DNA of 64,000 bases, taken from the NCBI RefSeq assembly GCF_030398385.1, contig NZ_JAOAOQ010000004.1:1-64000 (forward strand), in the 5' to 3' direction. The position numbers were made by a program, and so were the translations under genes. Shown one piece after another: positions 17,598 to 26,800 of this stretch (the stretch's first letter is position 1; every line of letters starts with the position of its first letter). The notes under the pieces are model-generated. The model saw only the letters and a program-made list of their open reading frames with translations. It made no database searches and was not told the DNA's origin. The stretch comes from Aquibium sp. ELW1220 (GTDB taxonomy: Bacteria; Pseudomonadota; Alphaproteobacteria; Rhizobiales; Rhizobiaceae).

Positions 17598-18416
17598 GTG
17601 CTTGCCCACCAGACCCCGACCGAACGTCCCGCCTCGCCCGCGCCGCTGCTGTCGCTGCGCGGCGTCGGCAAGGCGTTCTCCAACGGCGTGACGGCGCTGT
17701 CCGGCGTCGACATGACCATCCGCCAGGGCGATTTCGTCAGCCTGCTCGGGCCCTCGGGATGCGGCAAGTCGACGGCGCTGCGCATCGTCGCCGGCCTCTC
17801 CTCGCCCACCACCGGTACGCTCGACTGGCACAGCGAGCCGATCGGCCAGCGCGACCTCGGCTTCGTCTTCCAGGAGCCGACGCTGATGCCCTGGGCGTCG
17901 GTCTTCGACAACGTCTGGCTGCCGCTGCGCCTGCGCGGCGTCTCGCGCAGCGAGGCTGCGCCGCAGATCGCCGAGATGCTGGAGCGCGTCCACCTGACCG
18001 GCTTCGAGAACGCCGTGCCGCGCGAGCTGTCGGGCGGCATGAAGATGCGCGTCTCGATCGCCCGCAGCCTGGTAACGCGGCCGAAGCTGCTCCTGATGGA
18101 CGAGCCCTTCGCGGCGCTCGACGAGATCACCCGCTTCAAGCTCAACGACGACATCCTCGAGCTCTGGCAGGACCGCAAGCTCACCGTCGTCTTCGTCACC
18201 CACTCCGTCTTCGAGAGCGTGTTCCTGTCCAACCGCATCATCGTCATGGCCGCGCGCCCCGGCCGCGTCCATGGCGAGTTCGGCGTCGACGCGCCCTACC
18301 CGCGCGACGAGCGCTTCCGCACCTCGGCCGCCTATGCCGCGCTCTGCCGCGACGCCTCGGAGGCGCTGCTCGGCGCCATCAATGCCTCGCACCAGTCGTC
18401 GCGGGTGCGCGCATGA
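17598..18416 (+). CDS. ABC transporter ATP-binding protein (nitrate/sulfonate/pyrimidine class)
   Basis: 272 residues with a GTG start at 17598. Walker A GPSGCGKSTALRIVAG, signature LSGGMKMRVSIARSL, Walker B KLLLMDEPFAALDE and H-loop VFVTHSVFESVFL are all present. It is of the SsuB/TauB/ThiZ class that energises NMT1-type importers. The stop codon overlaps the start of the permease gene (ATGA at 18413-18416), giving translational coupling. Confidence 0.92.
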   Translation: MLAHQTPTERPASPAPLLSLRGVGKAFSNGVTALSGVDMTIRQGDFVSLLGPSGCGKSTALRIVAGLSSPTTGTLDWHSEPIGQRDLGFVFQEPTLMPWASVFDNVWLPLRLRGVSRSEAAPQIAEMLERVHLTGFENAVPRELSGGMKMRVSIARSLVTRPKLLLMDEPFAALDEITRFKLNDDILELWQDRKLTVVFVTHSVFESVFLSNRIIVMAARPGRVHGEFGVDAPYPRDERFRTSAAYAALCRDASEALLGAINASHQSSRVRA

Positions 18417-19267
18417 CCGCGATCGACCAGGCCGCGTCCGTCGCCATCGATCCCGAGGAAACCCGCCGCGTCCGGCGCGAGCGCGCCGAGCGGATCGGCC
18501 GCTGGGTCCTGCCTTTGACCATCATGACGCTGGCGATCCTCGCCTGGGACCGCGTCTGCGTCTGGAACGAGATCCCGCACTACATCCTGCCGCGGCCGGG
18601 CGTGGTGCTTCAGGCGCTCGTCGACGACGCCGGCCTGCTGTTTTCCTCGCTGCTCGTGACGCTCCGGATCACCTTCCTCGGTCTGGCGCTGGCGGTGGCG
18701 GGCGGCGTCGGTCTGGCGGTGCTGTTTGCCCAGTCGAAATGGGTGGAGATGTCGTTCTTTCCCTTCGCGGTGGTCCTGCAGGTCACACCGATCGTGGCGA
18801 TCTTCCCGCTGATCAACATCTATGTCGACAACCAGACGACGAAGCTCCTGCTCTGCGCCTGGATCGTCGCCTTCTTCCCGATCCTGTCGAACACGACGCT
18901 GGGGCTGAACTCGGCCGACCGCAACCTGCGCGACCTCTTCGCCCTCAATGGGGCGACGCGCTGGCAGGAATTGTGGCTGCTGCGCCTGCCCGCGGCCATG
19001 CCCTATTTTCTCGGCGGCCTCAAGATCGCCGGCGGCCTGGCGCTGATCGGCGCTGTGGTGGCGGAGTTCGTCGCCGGCGCGGCCGGCCAGTCCTCGGGCC
19101 TCGCCTCGCGCATCATCGAGGCCGGCTACCGCCTCAACGCACCGCGCCTCTTCGCCGCCCTGATCCTGATCTCGGCGACCGGCATCGTCATCTTCCTCGT
19201 GCTGTCCTGGGTGTCGCACATGATGCTGCGCCGCTGGCACGAGAGCGCATTGAAGCAGGAGCGGTGA
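18413..19267 (+). CDS. ABC transporter permease (SsuC/ThiX class)
   Basis: 284 residues, starting at ATG 18413, which overlaps the ATPase stop. About six hydrophobic segments and a BPD_transp_1 domain are visible; the EAA loop region is LFALNGATRWQELWLLRLPA. The N-terminus carries a charged cytoplasmic extension of about 35 residues (DPEETRRVRRERAERIGRW). It completes a three-gene importer with the NMT1-type binding protein and the ATPase. Confidence 0.92.
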   Translation: MTAIDQAASVAIDPEETRRVRRERAERIGRWVLPLTIMTLAILAWDRVCVWNEIPHYILPRPGVVLQALVDDAGLLFSSLLVTLRITFLGLALAVAGGVGLAVLFAQSKWVEMSFFPFAVVLQVTPIVAIFPLINIYVDNQTTKLLLCAWIVAFFPILSNTTLGLNSADRNLRDLFALNGATRWQELWLLRLPAAMPYFLGGLKIAGGLALIGAVVAEFVAGAAGQSSGLASRIIEAGYRLNAPRLFAALILISATGIVIFLVLSWVSHMMLRRWHESALKQER

Positions 19268-19340
19268 TGGGGATGCTGGACAGGGCGGCGCTTGGCATCA
19301 GCCTCTCCTTACACGGACGAGACGCATGTCCCGACCGTCG

Positions 19341-19518
19341 AAGCACCCCCTCACCGTATCGCTTCGCGAGCCACCTCTCCCCCTGCCCGGGGGAGAGGAA
19401 TCGCAGCCTCGGCTTCGCGCCCCGACCTGAAGCGACGAGCGAGATCGGCCGAGCGCCTCTCCTCTCCCCCGGGCAGGGGGAGAGGTGGCATGCGAAGTAT
19501 GACGGTGAGGGGGTGCTT
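19341..19518. repeat. Long imperfect inverted repeat (CACCCCCTCACCG type)
   Basis: The outer arms AAGCACCCCCTCACCGTAT and ATGACGGTGAGGGGGTGCTT enclose inner hairpins CTCTCCCCCTGCCC/GGGGGAGAGG and its mirror. The element of about 178 bases fills most of the space between the permease and the amidohydrolase genes. It is a mobile-looking, non-coding rhizobial repeat, possibly a RNA-level hairpin within the operon. Confidence 0.65.
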
Positions 19519-19544
19519 CCTGTCCACGCGAGAGGTGCCAACTC

Positions 19545-20855
19545 GTGACGATCGAACTCCCCTCCTCCGGCTGGTACGTGCTGGCCAACGCCCGCCTGCA
19601 TGCCTCACTCACCAGCGCGAACCTCGGCCCGGCCGATGCCGACGGCTTCGTGCTCGCCGACCTCGCCATCGCGGAGGGCGCAGTCTCGGGCATTGCGCCG
19701 AAGACGGAGGGACGGCCCGTTCCTCCGCGCAGCGTCGACCTCGCTGGCCGCATCGTCATGCCCTGCTTCGTCGACTGCCACACCCATCTCGACAAGGGCC
19801 ACATCTGGCCGCGCCGGGGCAATCCCGATGGCTCCTTCCCCGGCGCGCTCGAAGCGGTGGGCGCCGACCGGGCAGCCAATTGGTCGGCAGCGGACGTCGA
19901 GGCGCGCATGGAGTTCGGGCTCAAGAGCGCATTCGCGCACGGAACCAAGGCGATACGCACGCATCTTGACTCGATCCATCCGCAGGAGACGATCTCCTGG
20001 CCGGTGTTCCAGGCGTTGCGCGAACGCTGGGCCGGACGCATCGAGCTGCAGGCGTCGAGCCTGATCGGCATCGACGGCGTGCGCGACGGCGCCTTCTTCG
20101 ACGCGCTGGCCGACCGTGTGGCCGAGGCCGGCGGTATCCTCGGCGCGGTCACCTACATGGTGCCGAACCTCGGCGACCTGCTCGACACCGTCTTCCGCGC
20201 CGCGATCGAACGCGGCCTCGACCTCGATTTCCACGCCGACGAGACCGACGACGTGAACGCGGCGTCGCTGAAGCGCATCGCCGAGAAGGCGATCGAGCAC
20301 CGCTTCGAGGGCAGGATCCTCGTCGGCCATTGCTGTTCGCTCGCCCGCCAGCCCGGTGACGACGTGCTCGACACGCTGGACAAGGTGGCGCAGGCGGGCC
20401 TCGCGGTCGTGTCGCTGCCGATGTGCAACATGTATCTGCAGGACCGCCGCCACGACGGCACGACCCCGCGCTGGCGCGGCGTGACGCTGCTGCACGAGAT
20501 GAAGGCGCGCGGCATCCCGGTCGCGGTCGCCTCCGACAACACCCGCGATCCCTTCTATGCCTATGGCGACCTCGACATGCTGGAGGTCTACCGGATGGCC
20601 ACCCGCACCATCCATTTCGACCATCCGGTGGCCGACTGGCCGAAGACCGTCGCCGCGACGCCGGCGGACGTCATGCGGCTCGACGGCACCGGCCGCATCG
20701 CCGTCGGCGCTCCGGCCGACCTCGTGATCTTCAGGGGGCGCTCCTGGACCGAACTCCTGTCGCGGCCCGAGAGCGACCGCATCGTGCTGCGCGACGGCGC
20801 CCGCAGCGACGCCACCCTTCCCGACTACGCCGAACTCGACCCGATCCTGAGGTGA
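19545..20855 (+). CDS. Cytosine-deaminase-like amidohydrolase
   Basis: 436 residues of the amidohydrolase superfamily. Metal and catalytic motifs are VDCHTHLDKGHIW (H79, H81), HADETDD, LVGHCCSLA and the late Asp in ASDNTRDPF, in the same order as in E. coli CodA. It probably deaminates or hydrolyses a pyrimidine-like ring in the cytoplasm. It follows an NMT1/THI5-type importer. Together with preTA in the same window it suggests pyrimidine catabolism, although atypical CodA homologues also act on isoguanine or triazines. The start at 19545 is GTG. Confidence 0.82.
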   Translation: MTIELPSSGWYVLANARLHASLTSANLGPADADGFVLADLAIAEGAVSGIAPKTEGRPVPPRSVDLAGRIVMPCFVDCHTHLDKGHIWPRRGNPDGSFPGALEAVGADRAANWSAADVEARMEFGLKSAFAHGTKAIRTHLDSIHPQETISWPVFQALRERWAGRIELQASSLIGIDGVRDGAFFDALADRVAEAGGILGAVTYMVPNLGDLLDTVFRAAIERGLDLDFHADETDDVNAASLKRIAEKAIEHRFEGRILVGHCCSLARQPGDDVLDTLDKVAQAGLAVVSLPMCNMYLQDRRHDGTTPRWRGVTLLHEMKARGIPVAVASDNTRDPFYAYGDLDMLEVYRMATRTIHFDHPVADWPKTVAATPADVMRLDGTGRIAVGAPADLVIFRGRSWTELLSRPESDRIVLRDGARSDATLPDYAELDPILR

Positions 20856-20859
20856 TTGC

Positions 20860-22263
20860 ATGGACATCGCAGCGCTGAGACGCGACATCGACGGCATCCG
20901 GATCGAGGACAACGCCGCCATCGTCAGGCAGAAGAGCCGCGACTTCTACTGGTACTCGCCGATCCTGAAGAAGCAGCTCGACGAGGTCACCGCCGACATC
21001 GTGGTGACGCCGAAGGACGAGGCCGAGGTGGTGCGGGTGCTCGCCGCCTGCTTCCGGCACGGCGTGCCCGTCACCCCGCGCGGCACCGGCACCGGCAATT
21101 ACGGCCAGGCCATGCCGCTGTCGGGCGGCGTGCTGCTCAGCCTCGCGGAAATCAGCGACGTGCGGACGATAGCACCCGGCCGCGTCGTCTGCGGCCCCGG
21201 CGCCGTGATGGCCGACATCGACCGGCAGACCCGGGCGCATTCAGGCCAGGAGCTGCGCATGCTGCCCTCGACCTTCCACACAGCCTCGATCGGCGGCTTC
21301 ATCGCCGGCGGCTCGGGCGGCATCGGCTCGATCAACTGGGGCGGGTTGCGCGACTTCGGCAACATCATCCGGCTGCGCGTCGTCACCATGGAGGAGACGC
21401 CGCGCATCCTTGAGCTGACGGGTGAGGACCTGCACAAGGTCACCCATGCCTACGGCACCAACGGCATCATCACCGAGGTGGAGATGCCGCTGACGGCGGC
21501 CTATGACTGGGTCGACGTGATCGTCGGCTTCGACGACTTCGTCGAGGCCGCGCGCTATGGCAACGCGCTCGCCCGCCAGGACGGCATCCTCACCAAGCTG
21601 ATCTCGCCGATCGCCGCGCCCGCGCCCTTCGACTATTTCAAGCGCCACCAGAAGTTCCTGCGCGAAGGCCGGAGCGTCTGCCTGGTCATGGTGGCCGCCC
21701 ATGCGCTCGACGCCTTCCTGGCCTTCACGCGGCGGCAGGGCGCGGAGATCGTCTTCAACGCAGCGACAGCCAGCGCCGACGACGTGAAGGGCCTGCCACC
21801 GGTGGCCGAACTCTCCTGGAACCACACCACGCTACGCGGCATCCGCATCGACCCGGCGATCACCTATCTCCAGGTGCTCTACCCCTTCCCCAACCAGATC
21901 GATCTGGTGGAGAAGGTGCATGCACTCTTCCCCGACGAGGTGATCGGCCACCTGGAATTCGTCCGCTTCGACGGCGACGTCACCTGCTTCGGCCTGCCCA
22001 TGGTGCGCTACACCACCGAGGAGCGGCTGGACGAGATCATCCGCGTCCACGAGCAGACCGGCTGCCCGATCTTCAACCCGCACCGCGTCACGCTCGAGGA
22101 AGGCGGCATGAAGCAGACCGACGCCGTCCAGCTCGCCTTCAAGAAGGAAGCGGATCCGAAGGGCCTGCTCAATCCGGGCAAGATGATCGCCTGGGAGAAC
22201 CCGGATTTCGATTTCTCGACGTCGAAGCCGTTTTTGTTCAGGGGGTTGCAGCAGGTCGGTTGA
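20860..22263 (+). CDS. FAD-binding oxidoreductase (GlcD/lactate dehydrogenase-like)
   Basis: 467 residues. An N-terminal PCMH-type FAD domain (about 35-215) has VTPRGTGTGNYGQAMPLSGG and STFHTASIGGFIAGGSGGIG. A C-terminal FAD-linked oxidase domain follows and ends with the typical DPKGLLNPGKMI. The family oxidises 2-hydroxy acids or similar alcohols; the substrate here is unknown. The gene begins four bases after the amidohydrolase stop, so it is the last gene of the importer operon and may oxidise a downstream product. Confidence 0.85.
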   Translation: MDIAALRRDIDGIRIEDNAAIVRQKSRDFYWYSPILKKQLDEVTADIVVTPKDEAEVVRVLAACFRHGVPVTPRGTGTGNYGQAMPLSGGVLLSLAEISDVRTIAPGRVVCGPGAVMADIDRQTRAHSGQELRMLPSTFHTASIGGFIAGGSGGIGSINWGGLRDFGNIIRLRVVTMEETPRILELTGEDLHKVTHAYGTNGIITEVEMPLTAAYDWVDVIVGFDDFVEAARYGNALARQDGILTKLISPIAAPAPFDYFKRHQKFLREGRSVCLVMVAAHALDAFLAFTRRQGAEIVFNAATASADDVKGLPPVAELSWNHTTLRGIRIDPAITYLQVLYPFPNQIDLVEKVHALFPDEVIGHLEFVRFDGDVTCFGLPMVRYTTEERLDEIIRVHEQTGCPIFNPHRVTLEEGGMKQTDAVQLAFKKEADPKGLLNPGKMIAWENPDFDFSTSKPFLFRGLQQVG

Positions 22264-22291
22264 GGTCGAATCCATGAAATGCCGGCGCTCT

Positions 22292-22456
22292 GTCACGCCC
22301 CCCTCTGGCCTGCCGGCCATCTCCCCCACAAGGGGGGAGATCGGCGGTTCCGCCCTCGGCGCTCGTCCTGCACCGGTGGCGATAGGCGAAGGCGGCGGAG
22401 CGAATGATCTCCCCACCCGTGGGGGAGATGGGCGGCAGCCCAGAGGGGGGCGTGAC
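22292..22456. repeat. RIME-like rhizobial intergenic repeat, copy 2 (complete)
   Basis: Bounded by near-perfect arms GTCACGCCCCCCTCTGG and CAGAGGGGGGCGTGAC. Internal hairpins ATCTCCCCCACAAGGGGGGA and GATCTCCCCACCCGTGGGGG lie inside. At 165 bases it is the most intact copy in the window and lies between the oxidase and quinone-reductase genes. Confidence 0.8.
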
Positions 22457-22494
22457 GGAGCTCAACGTTCATCGCCTTGGAGGACAGGCGCCCC

Positions 22495-23076
22495 ATGAAC
22501 GTCCTCCTCCTCCACGCCCACCCGGTCGAGACGAGCTTCAACGCCGCGCTGCACCGGCTGATCGTCGAGCGGCTGACTGCCAAGGGGCACGCAGTCGATG
22601 ACTGCGACCTCTATGCTGAGGAGTTCGACCCGCGCCTGTCGCGGCAGGAGCGGCTCGACTACCACGATCCCGACAGGAGCATCGAACACGTGCGGCCCTA
22701 TGTCGAGCGGCTGCGTGCAGCCGACGCGCTGGTGCTGTGCTATCCGGTCTGGAACTACGGCTACCCGGCGATCCTGAAGGGCTTCTTCGACCGCGTCTTC
22801 CTGCCCGGCGTGTCGTTCCGGATCGTCGACGGCAGGGTCGAGGGCGCGCTCCACAACATCACGAAGGTGGCGGCGGTGACGAGCTATGGCGGCACGCGGT
22901 GGCGCGCCGTTCTGATCGGCGACCCGCCGCGCCGGCTGGTCAAGCGCCTGCTCTGGGGCACGGTGAAGCCGGGCGCGCCGGTCGAATACCTCGCCCATTA
23001 CGACATGAACCGCTCGACGGACGCGTCGCGAAAGCGTTTCATGGACAAGGTATCCTCCGCCATGGATCGATTCTAG
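22495..23076 (+). CDS. NAD(P)H-quinone reductase-like flavoprotein, paralogue 1
   Basis: 193 residues, starting at ATG 22495 with GGAGGACAGG upstream. Flavodoxin-2 fold of the NQO1/MdaB/KefF class: MNVLLLHAHPVETSFNAALH (FMN/FAD phosphate loop), YPVWNYGYPAILKGFFDRVF and VTSYGGTRW. It probably carries out two-electron reduction of quinones or similar acceptors. A closely similar gene starts nine bases downstream, and the pair forms a small operon. Confidence 0.85.
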   Translation: MNVLLLHAHPVETSFNAALHRLIVERLTAKGHAVDDCDLYAEEFDPRLSRQERLDYHDPDRSIEHVRPYVERLRAADALVLCYPVWNYGYPAILKGFFDRVFLPGVSFRIVDGRVEGALHNITKVAAVTSYGGTRWRAVLIGDPPRRLVKRLLWGTVKPGAPVEYLAHYDMNRSTDASRKRFMDKVSSAMDRF

Positions 23077-23085
23077 AGCAACGCC

Positions 23086-23673
23086 GTGCGTGTCCTCGTC
23101 GTCTACTGCCATCCCGTCCCCGAAAGCTTCTGCGCCGCCATCCGTGACGAGACGCTCGCCGCGCTGGCGGCGGCCGGCCACGAGACGCGGCTGCTCGACC
23201 TCTACGCGATGGGCTTCGATCCGGTGATGGGAACCGAGGAGCGGCGCACGTACAACGATCACGCCCCGACAGACCCGGCGCTCCAGCCCCACATCGACGC
23301 CCTGCGCTGGGCCGAGGGCCTCGTCTTCGTCTATCCGACCTGGTGGTACGGCCTTCCGGCCATGATGAAGGGCTGGCTCGATCGCGTCTGGGCCATCGAC
23401 ATCGTCTTCCAGCTGCCGAAGGACGGCGGGCGGATCCGGCCGCTGATGACCCATATCCGCAAGGTGGCCGTGGTGACGACCTGCGGCGCCTCCTTCCTGT
23501 GGTCGCACATGATGGGCCACCCCGGCCGCCGCACCGTTCTGCGCGGCATCCGGGCGCTGTGCGGCTGGCGCTGCCGGACGCTTTTCCTGGCACATTACCG
23601 CATGGACGCCTCGACGCCGGCCTCGCGTTCGCTCTATCTCGCGAAGGTTCGCGCGAAACTCTCCGTATTTTAG
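23086..23673 (+). CDS. NAD(P)H-quinone reductase-like flavoprotein, paralogue 2
   Basis: 195 residues with a GTG start. Same fold and motif order as the preceding gene: MRVLVVYCHPVPESFCAAIR, YPTWWYGLPAMMKGWLDRVW and VVTTCGASF. The C-terminal tails also align (AHYRMDASTPASRSLYLAKV against AHYDMNRSTDASRKRFMDKV), so the two genes arose by tandem duplication. The proteins differ enough to have distinct acceptors or to form a heterodimer. The biological acceptor is unknown. Confidence 0.83.
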   Translation: MRVLVVYCHPVPESFCAAIRDETLAALAAAGHETRLLDLYAMGFDPVMGTEERRTYNDHAPTDPALQPHIDALRWAEGLVFVYPTWWYGLPAMMKGWLDRVWAIDIVFQLPKDGGRIRPLMTHIRKVAVVTTCGASFLWSHMMGHPGRRTVLRGIRALCGWRCRTLFLAHYRMDASTPASRSLYLAKVRAKLSVF

Positions 23674-23842
23674 GCGCAATCTGGGGATTGCCTGCCGCGG
23701 GGTTAAGTCCGTCGCCGCAAGGGCTACGGCAATGGGCAGGCGACCGCATGGCGGCCGGCAGGCCGCGCGACTGTGGAGCATGTCACAGTCCCGCGGCGGG
23801 ACCGGGCCTAGGATCGGCCGAAGGGCTTTTGGAGGAATTCGG

Positions 23843-26800
23843 ATGCGCGTGTTTCGTCTCGTGGCGGTCGCTCTCGCGGCCATGCTCGCCCATGCGTCGC
23901 CGGGAGTGGCCCAGGACGCCAGGCAGATCGTCACCTCCGCCGATGGGGATTATTTCGGCTTCGACCTGCGCACCGAGCAGAACGTCACCCTCGACCAGTG
24001 CAAGGCGGTGTGCCTCGGCGACCCGTCCTGCCGCGCCTTCACCTACAACACCCGCGCCAGCTGGTGCTTCCTGAAGTCCGACTACAACGTGCTGAACCCC
24101 TTCCCCGGTGCGGTCGCGGGCAAGGTGGTGAGCCTGACCGGCGAGGCCGACATCGGCGCGCCGGCCGAGCTTTCCTACGTCGCGAGCTACGTGGTGGACG
24201 ACGCCCGGCGCTGGCGCGACGAGACGCTGGCCCGGGCCGATTCGGGCGGCGCGGGACTGGTGGCGCTGACGGAAGCCGCGCGCAGCGCCATGGCCGGCAA
24301 CGACCCCCGCGGCGCCATGCTGAACTTCACCAACGCGCTCGCGATCCTGCCCGACGACACCGGCCTGTGGACCGGCCTCGCCGAGGCGGCCAACGCGGTC
24401 CGCCCCGGCGGCGGCGAGAATTCCTACTATTACCAGCGCGCGGCGACCGGCGCGGCCATCAACGGCTATCTCCTGTCGCGCACGGCCAACGAGCGTGCCG
24501 CAGCGCTGAACGCGCTCGCCGCCGGCCTCGAGAAGCGGGCCATGTTCCGGCCGGCCATCACCGCCTACGAGAAGAGCCTCGAGCTCGTCTCCTCGCCGCA
24601 GATCCAGTCGCTCTATGCCGATCTGAAGCGGGCCAAGGGGTTTCGTATCATCGAGCATACGGTCGATTCCGACAGCGCTAGCCCGCGGGTCTGCGTGCAG
24701 TTTTCCGAGGACCTGGTGAAGACGGGCGTCGACTACGCCTCCTTCGTCGGCGTCGACAACGCGCCGACCACCGCCATCGAACGCGGTGACCGCGAATTGT
24801 GCGTGGAAGGCCTCGTCCATGGCGGACGATACCGCATCGTCGTGCGTGCAGGCCTGCCGTCGGCGATCGGCGAGGTGATCGGCGAGCCCGTCGCGCTCGA
24901 CATCTATATCCGCGACCGTTCGCCCTCGCTGCGCTTCACCGGCGAGAACTTCATCCTGCCGGGCAGCGCGCGGCGCGGCATCCCGGTCGTCTCCGTCAAC
25001 ACCGACAAGGCGCAGATCGCCGTCTACCGGATCGGCGACCGTTCGCTCGCGCGGCTGCTCACCGAATCGCAGTTCCTGCGCCAGCTCGACAGCTACGAGG
25101 TATCCCGCCTCGGCGACGATCTCGGCGAGCCGGTGTTCGAGGGCATTCTGGAGATGGCGCCCGAGCTCAACAAGGAGGTCGTCACCGCCTTCCCGGTCGA
25201 CGAGGCGCTGCCCGACCGCAAGCCCGGCATCTACGTGATGACCGCCGTGCCCGAGAACGACCGCAGCGACAGCTGGGAGGCGCGCGCCACGCAGTGGTTC
25301 CTCGTCTCCGACATCGGTCTCGTCACCTTCTCCGGCGAGGACGGGCTCTCGGTCTTCGCCCGCTCGCTCGATACGGCCAAGCCGAAACCCGGCCTGTCGC
25401 TGTCGCTGGTGGCCCGCAACAATGAGGTGCTCGGCACCGCGACCACGGACGCCGACGGCCGCGCCCGCTTCGACGCCGGCCTGATCCGCGGCAATGGCGG
25501 CATGGCGCCGGCCGTGGTCATGGCGAGTGAAGGGGCGAACGACTTCGTCTTCCTCGACATGACGCGCGCGGGCTTCGACCTGTCGGACCGCGGCGTCGAG
25601 GGCCGCGCCTCGCCCGGCGCGATGGACGTCTATGCCTATACCGAGCGCGGCATCTACCGCGCCGGCGAGACCGTGCACGCGGCGGCGCTGAACCGCGATC
25701 CGCGCGCCGACGCGGTTGACGACCTGCCGCTCACCTTCATCTTCCAGCGTCCCGACGGCGTCGAGGACACACGCGTCGTCTCGTCGGGCGCCGAACTCGG
25801 CGGCCACGCGGTGGAGCTTGCGCTCGCCTCGACCGCCATGCGCGGCACCTGGTCGCTGCGCATCCACGCCGACCCGAAGGCCGAGGCGATCGCCCAGAAG
25901 AGTTTCCTCGTCGAGGATTTCGTGCCCGACCGGATCGAGTTCGACCTGGCGAGCGGCGCCGACGAAGTCGCCGTCGGCGAGGCGGCGACGCTCTCCGTCG
26001 ACGGCCGCTATCTCTACGGCGCGCCGGCCGAGGGACTGGCGCTCGAAGGCCAGGTCACGGTTGGCCGCGTCCGCGAATGGGAGGATCATCCCGGCTACGT
26101 CTTCGGCCTCGAGGACGAGGAGGACGTCGAGGACAGTCGCGTCACGCTGGAGGACCTGCCGAGCACCGACGCCGACGGGAAGGCAAGCTTCGACGTCACC
26201 ATCGATTCGGTGCCGGCCACGACGCAGTTCCTGCAGGCAACCGTTTCGGTGCGCATGGTCGAAGGCGGCGGCCGCGCCGTCGAGCGCACCGTCGAGATCG
26301 ACGTGGCGCCGCAGACGAACATGCTCGGCCTGAAGCCCGAATTCGACGGCTCCGTGCCGGAAGGCGGCAGCGCTTCCTTCCGTGTCCTGGCGGTCGATCC
26401 GACCGGCGAGCGCATCGACCTGAAGGACCTGTCCTGGACGCTGAAGAAGCTCGACCGCTACTATCAGTGGTATCGCAGCGGCAGTTCCTGGAGCTACGAG
26501 CCGATCACCACGTCGAGCCTCGTCCAGGAAGGCACGATCGACGCTTCAGCGACGGCAGAACCGACGATCGCGGTGCCCGTGACCTGGGGCCGCTACCGGC
26601 TGGAGATCGAGACCGCCGACGCCGACGGGCCGGCCACCAGCATCGACTTCGAAGCCGGCTGGTACGTCGAAGCCTCCTCCACCGAGACGCCCGACGCGCT
26701 GGAAGTCGCCTTCGACAAGGACGCCTATGCCGTCGGCGAGACGGCGAAGCTGAACATCGCGCCGCGTTTCGCCGGCGAGGCGCTGATCACCATCGGCGCT

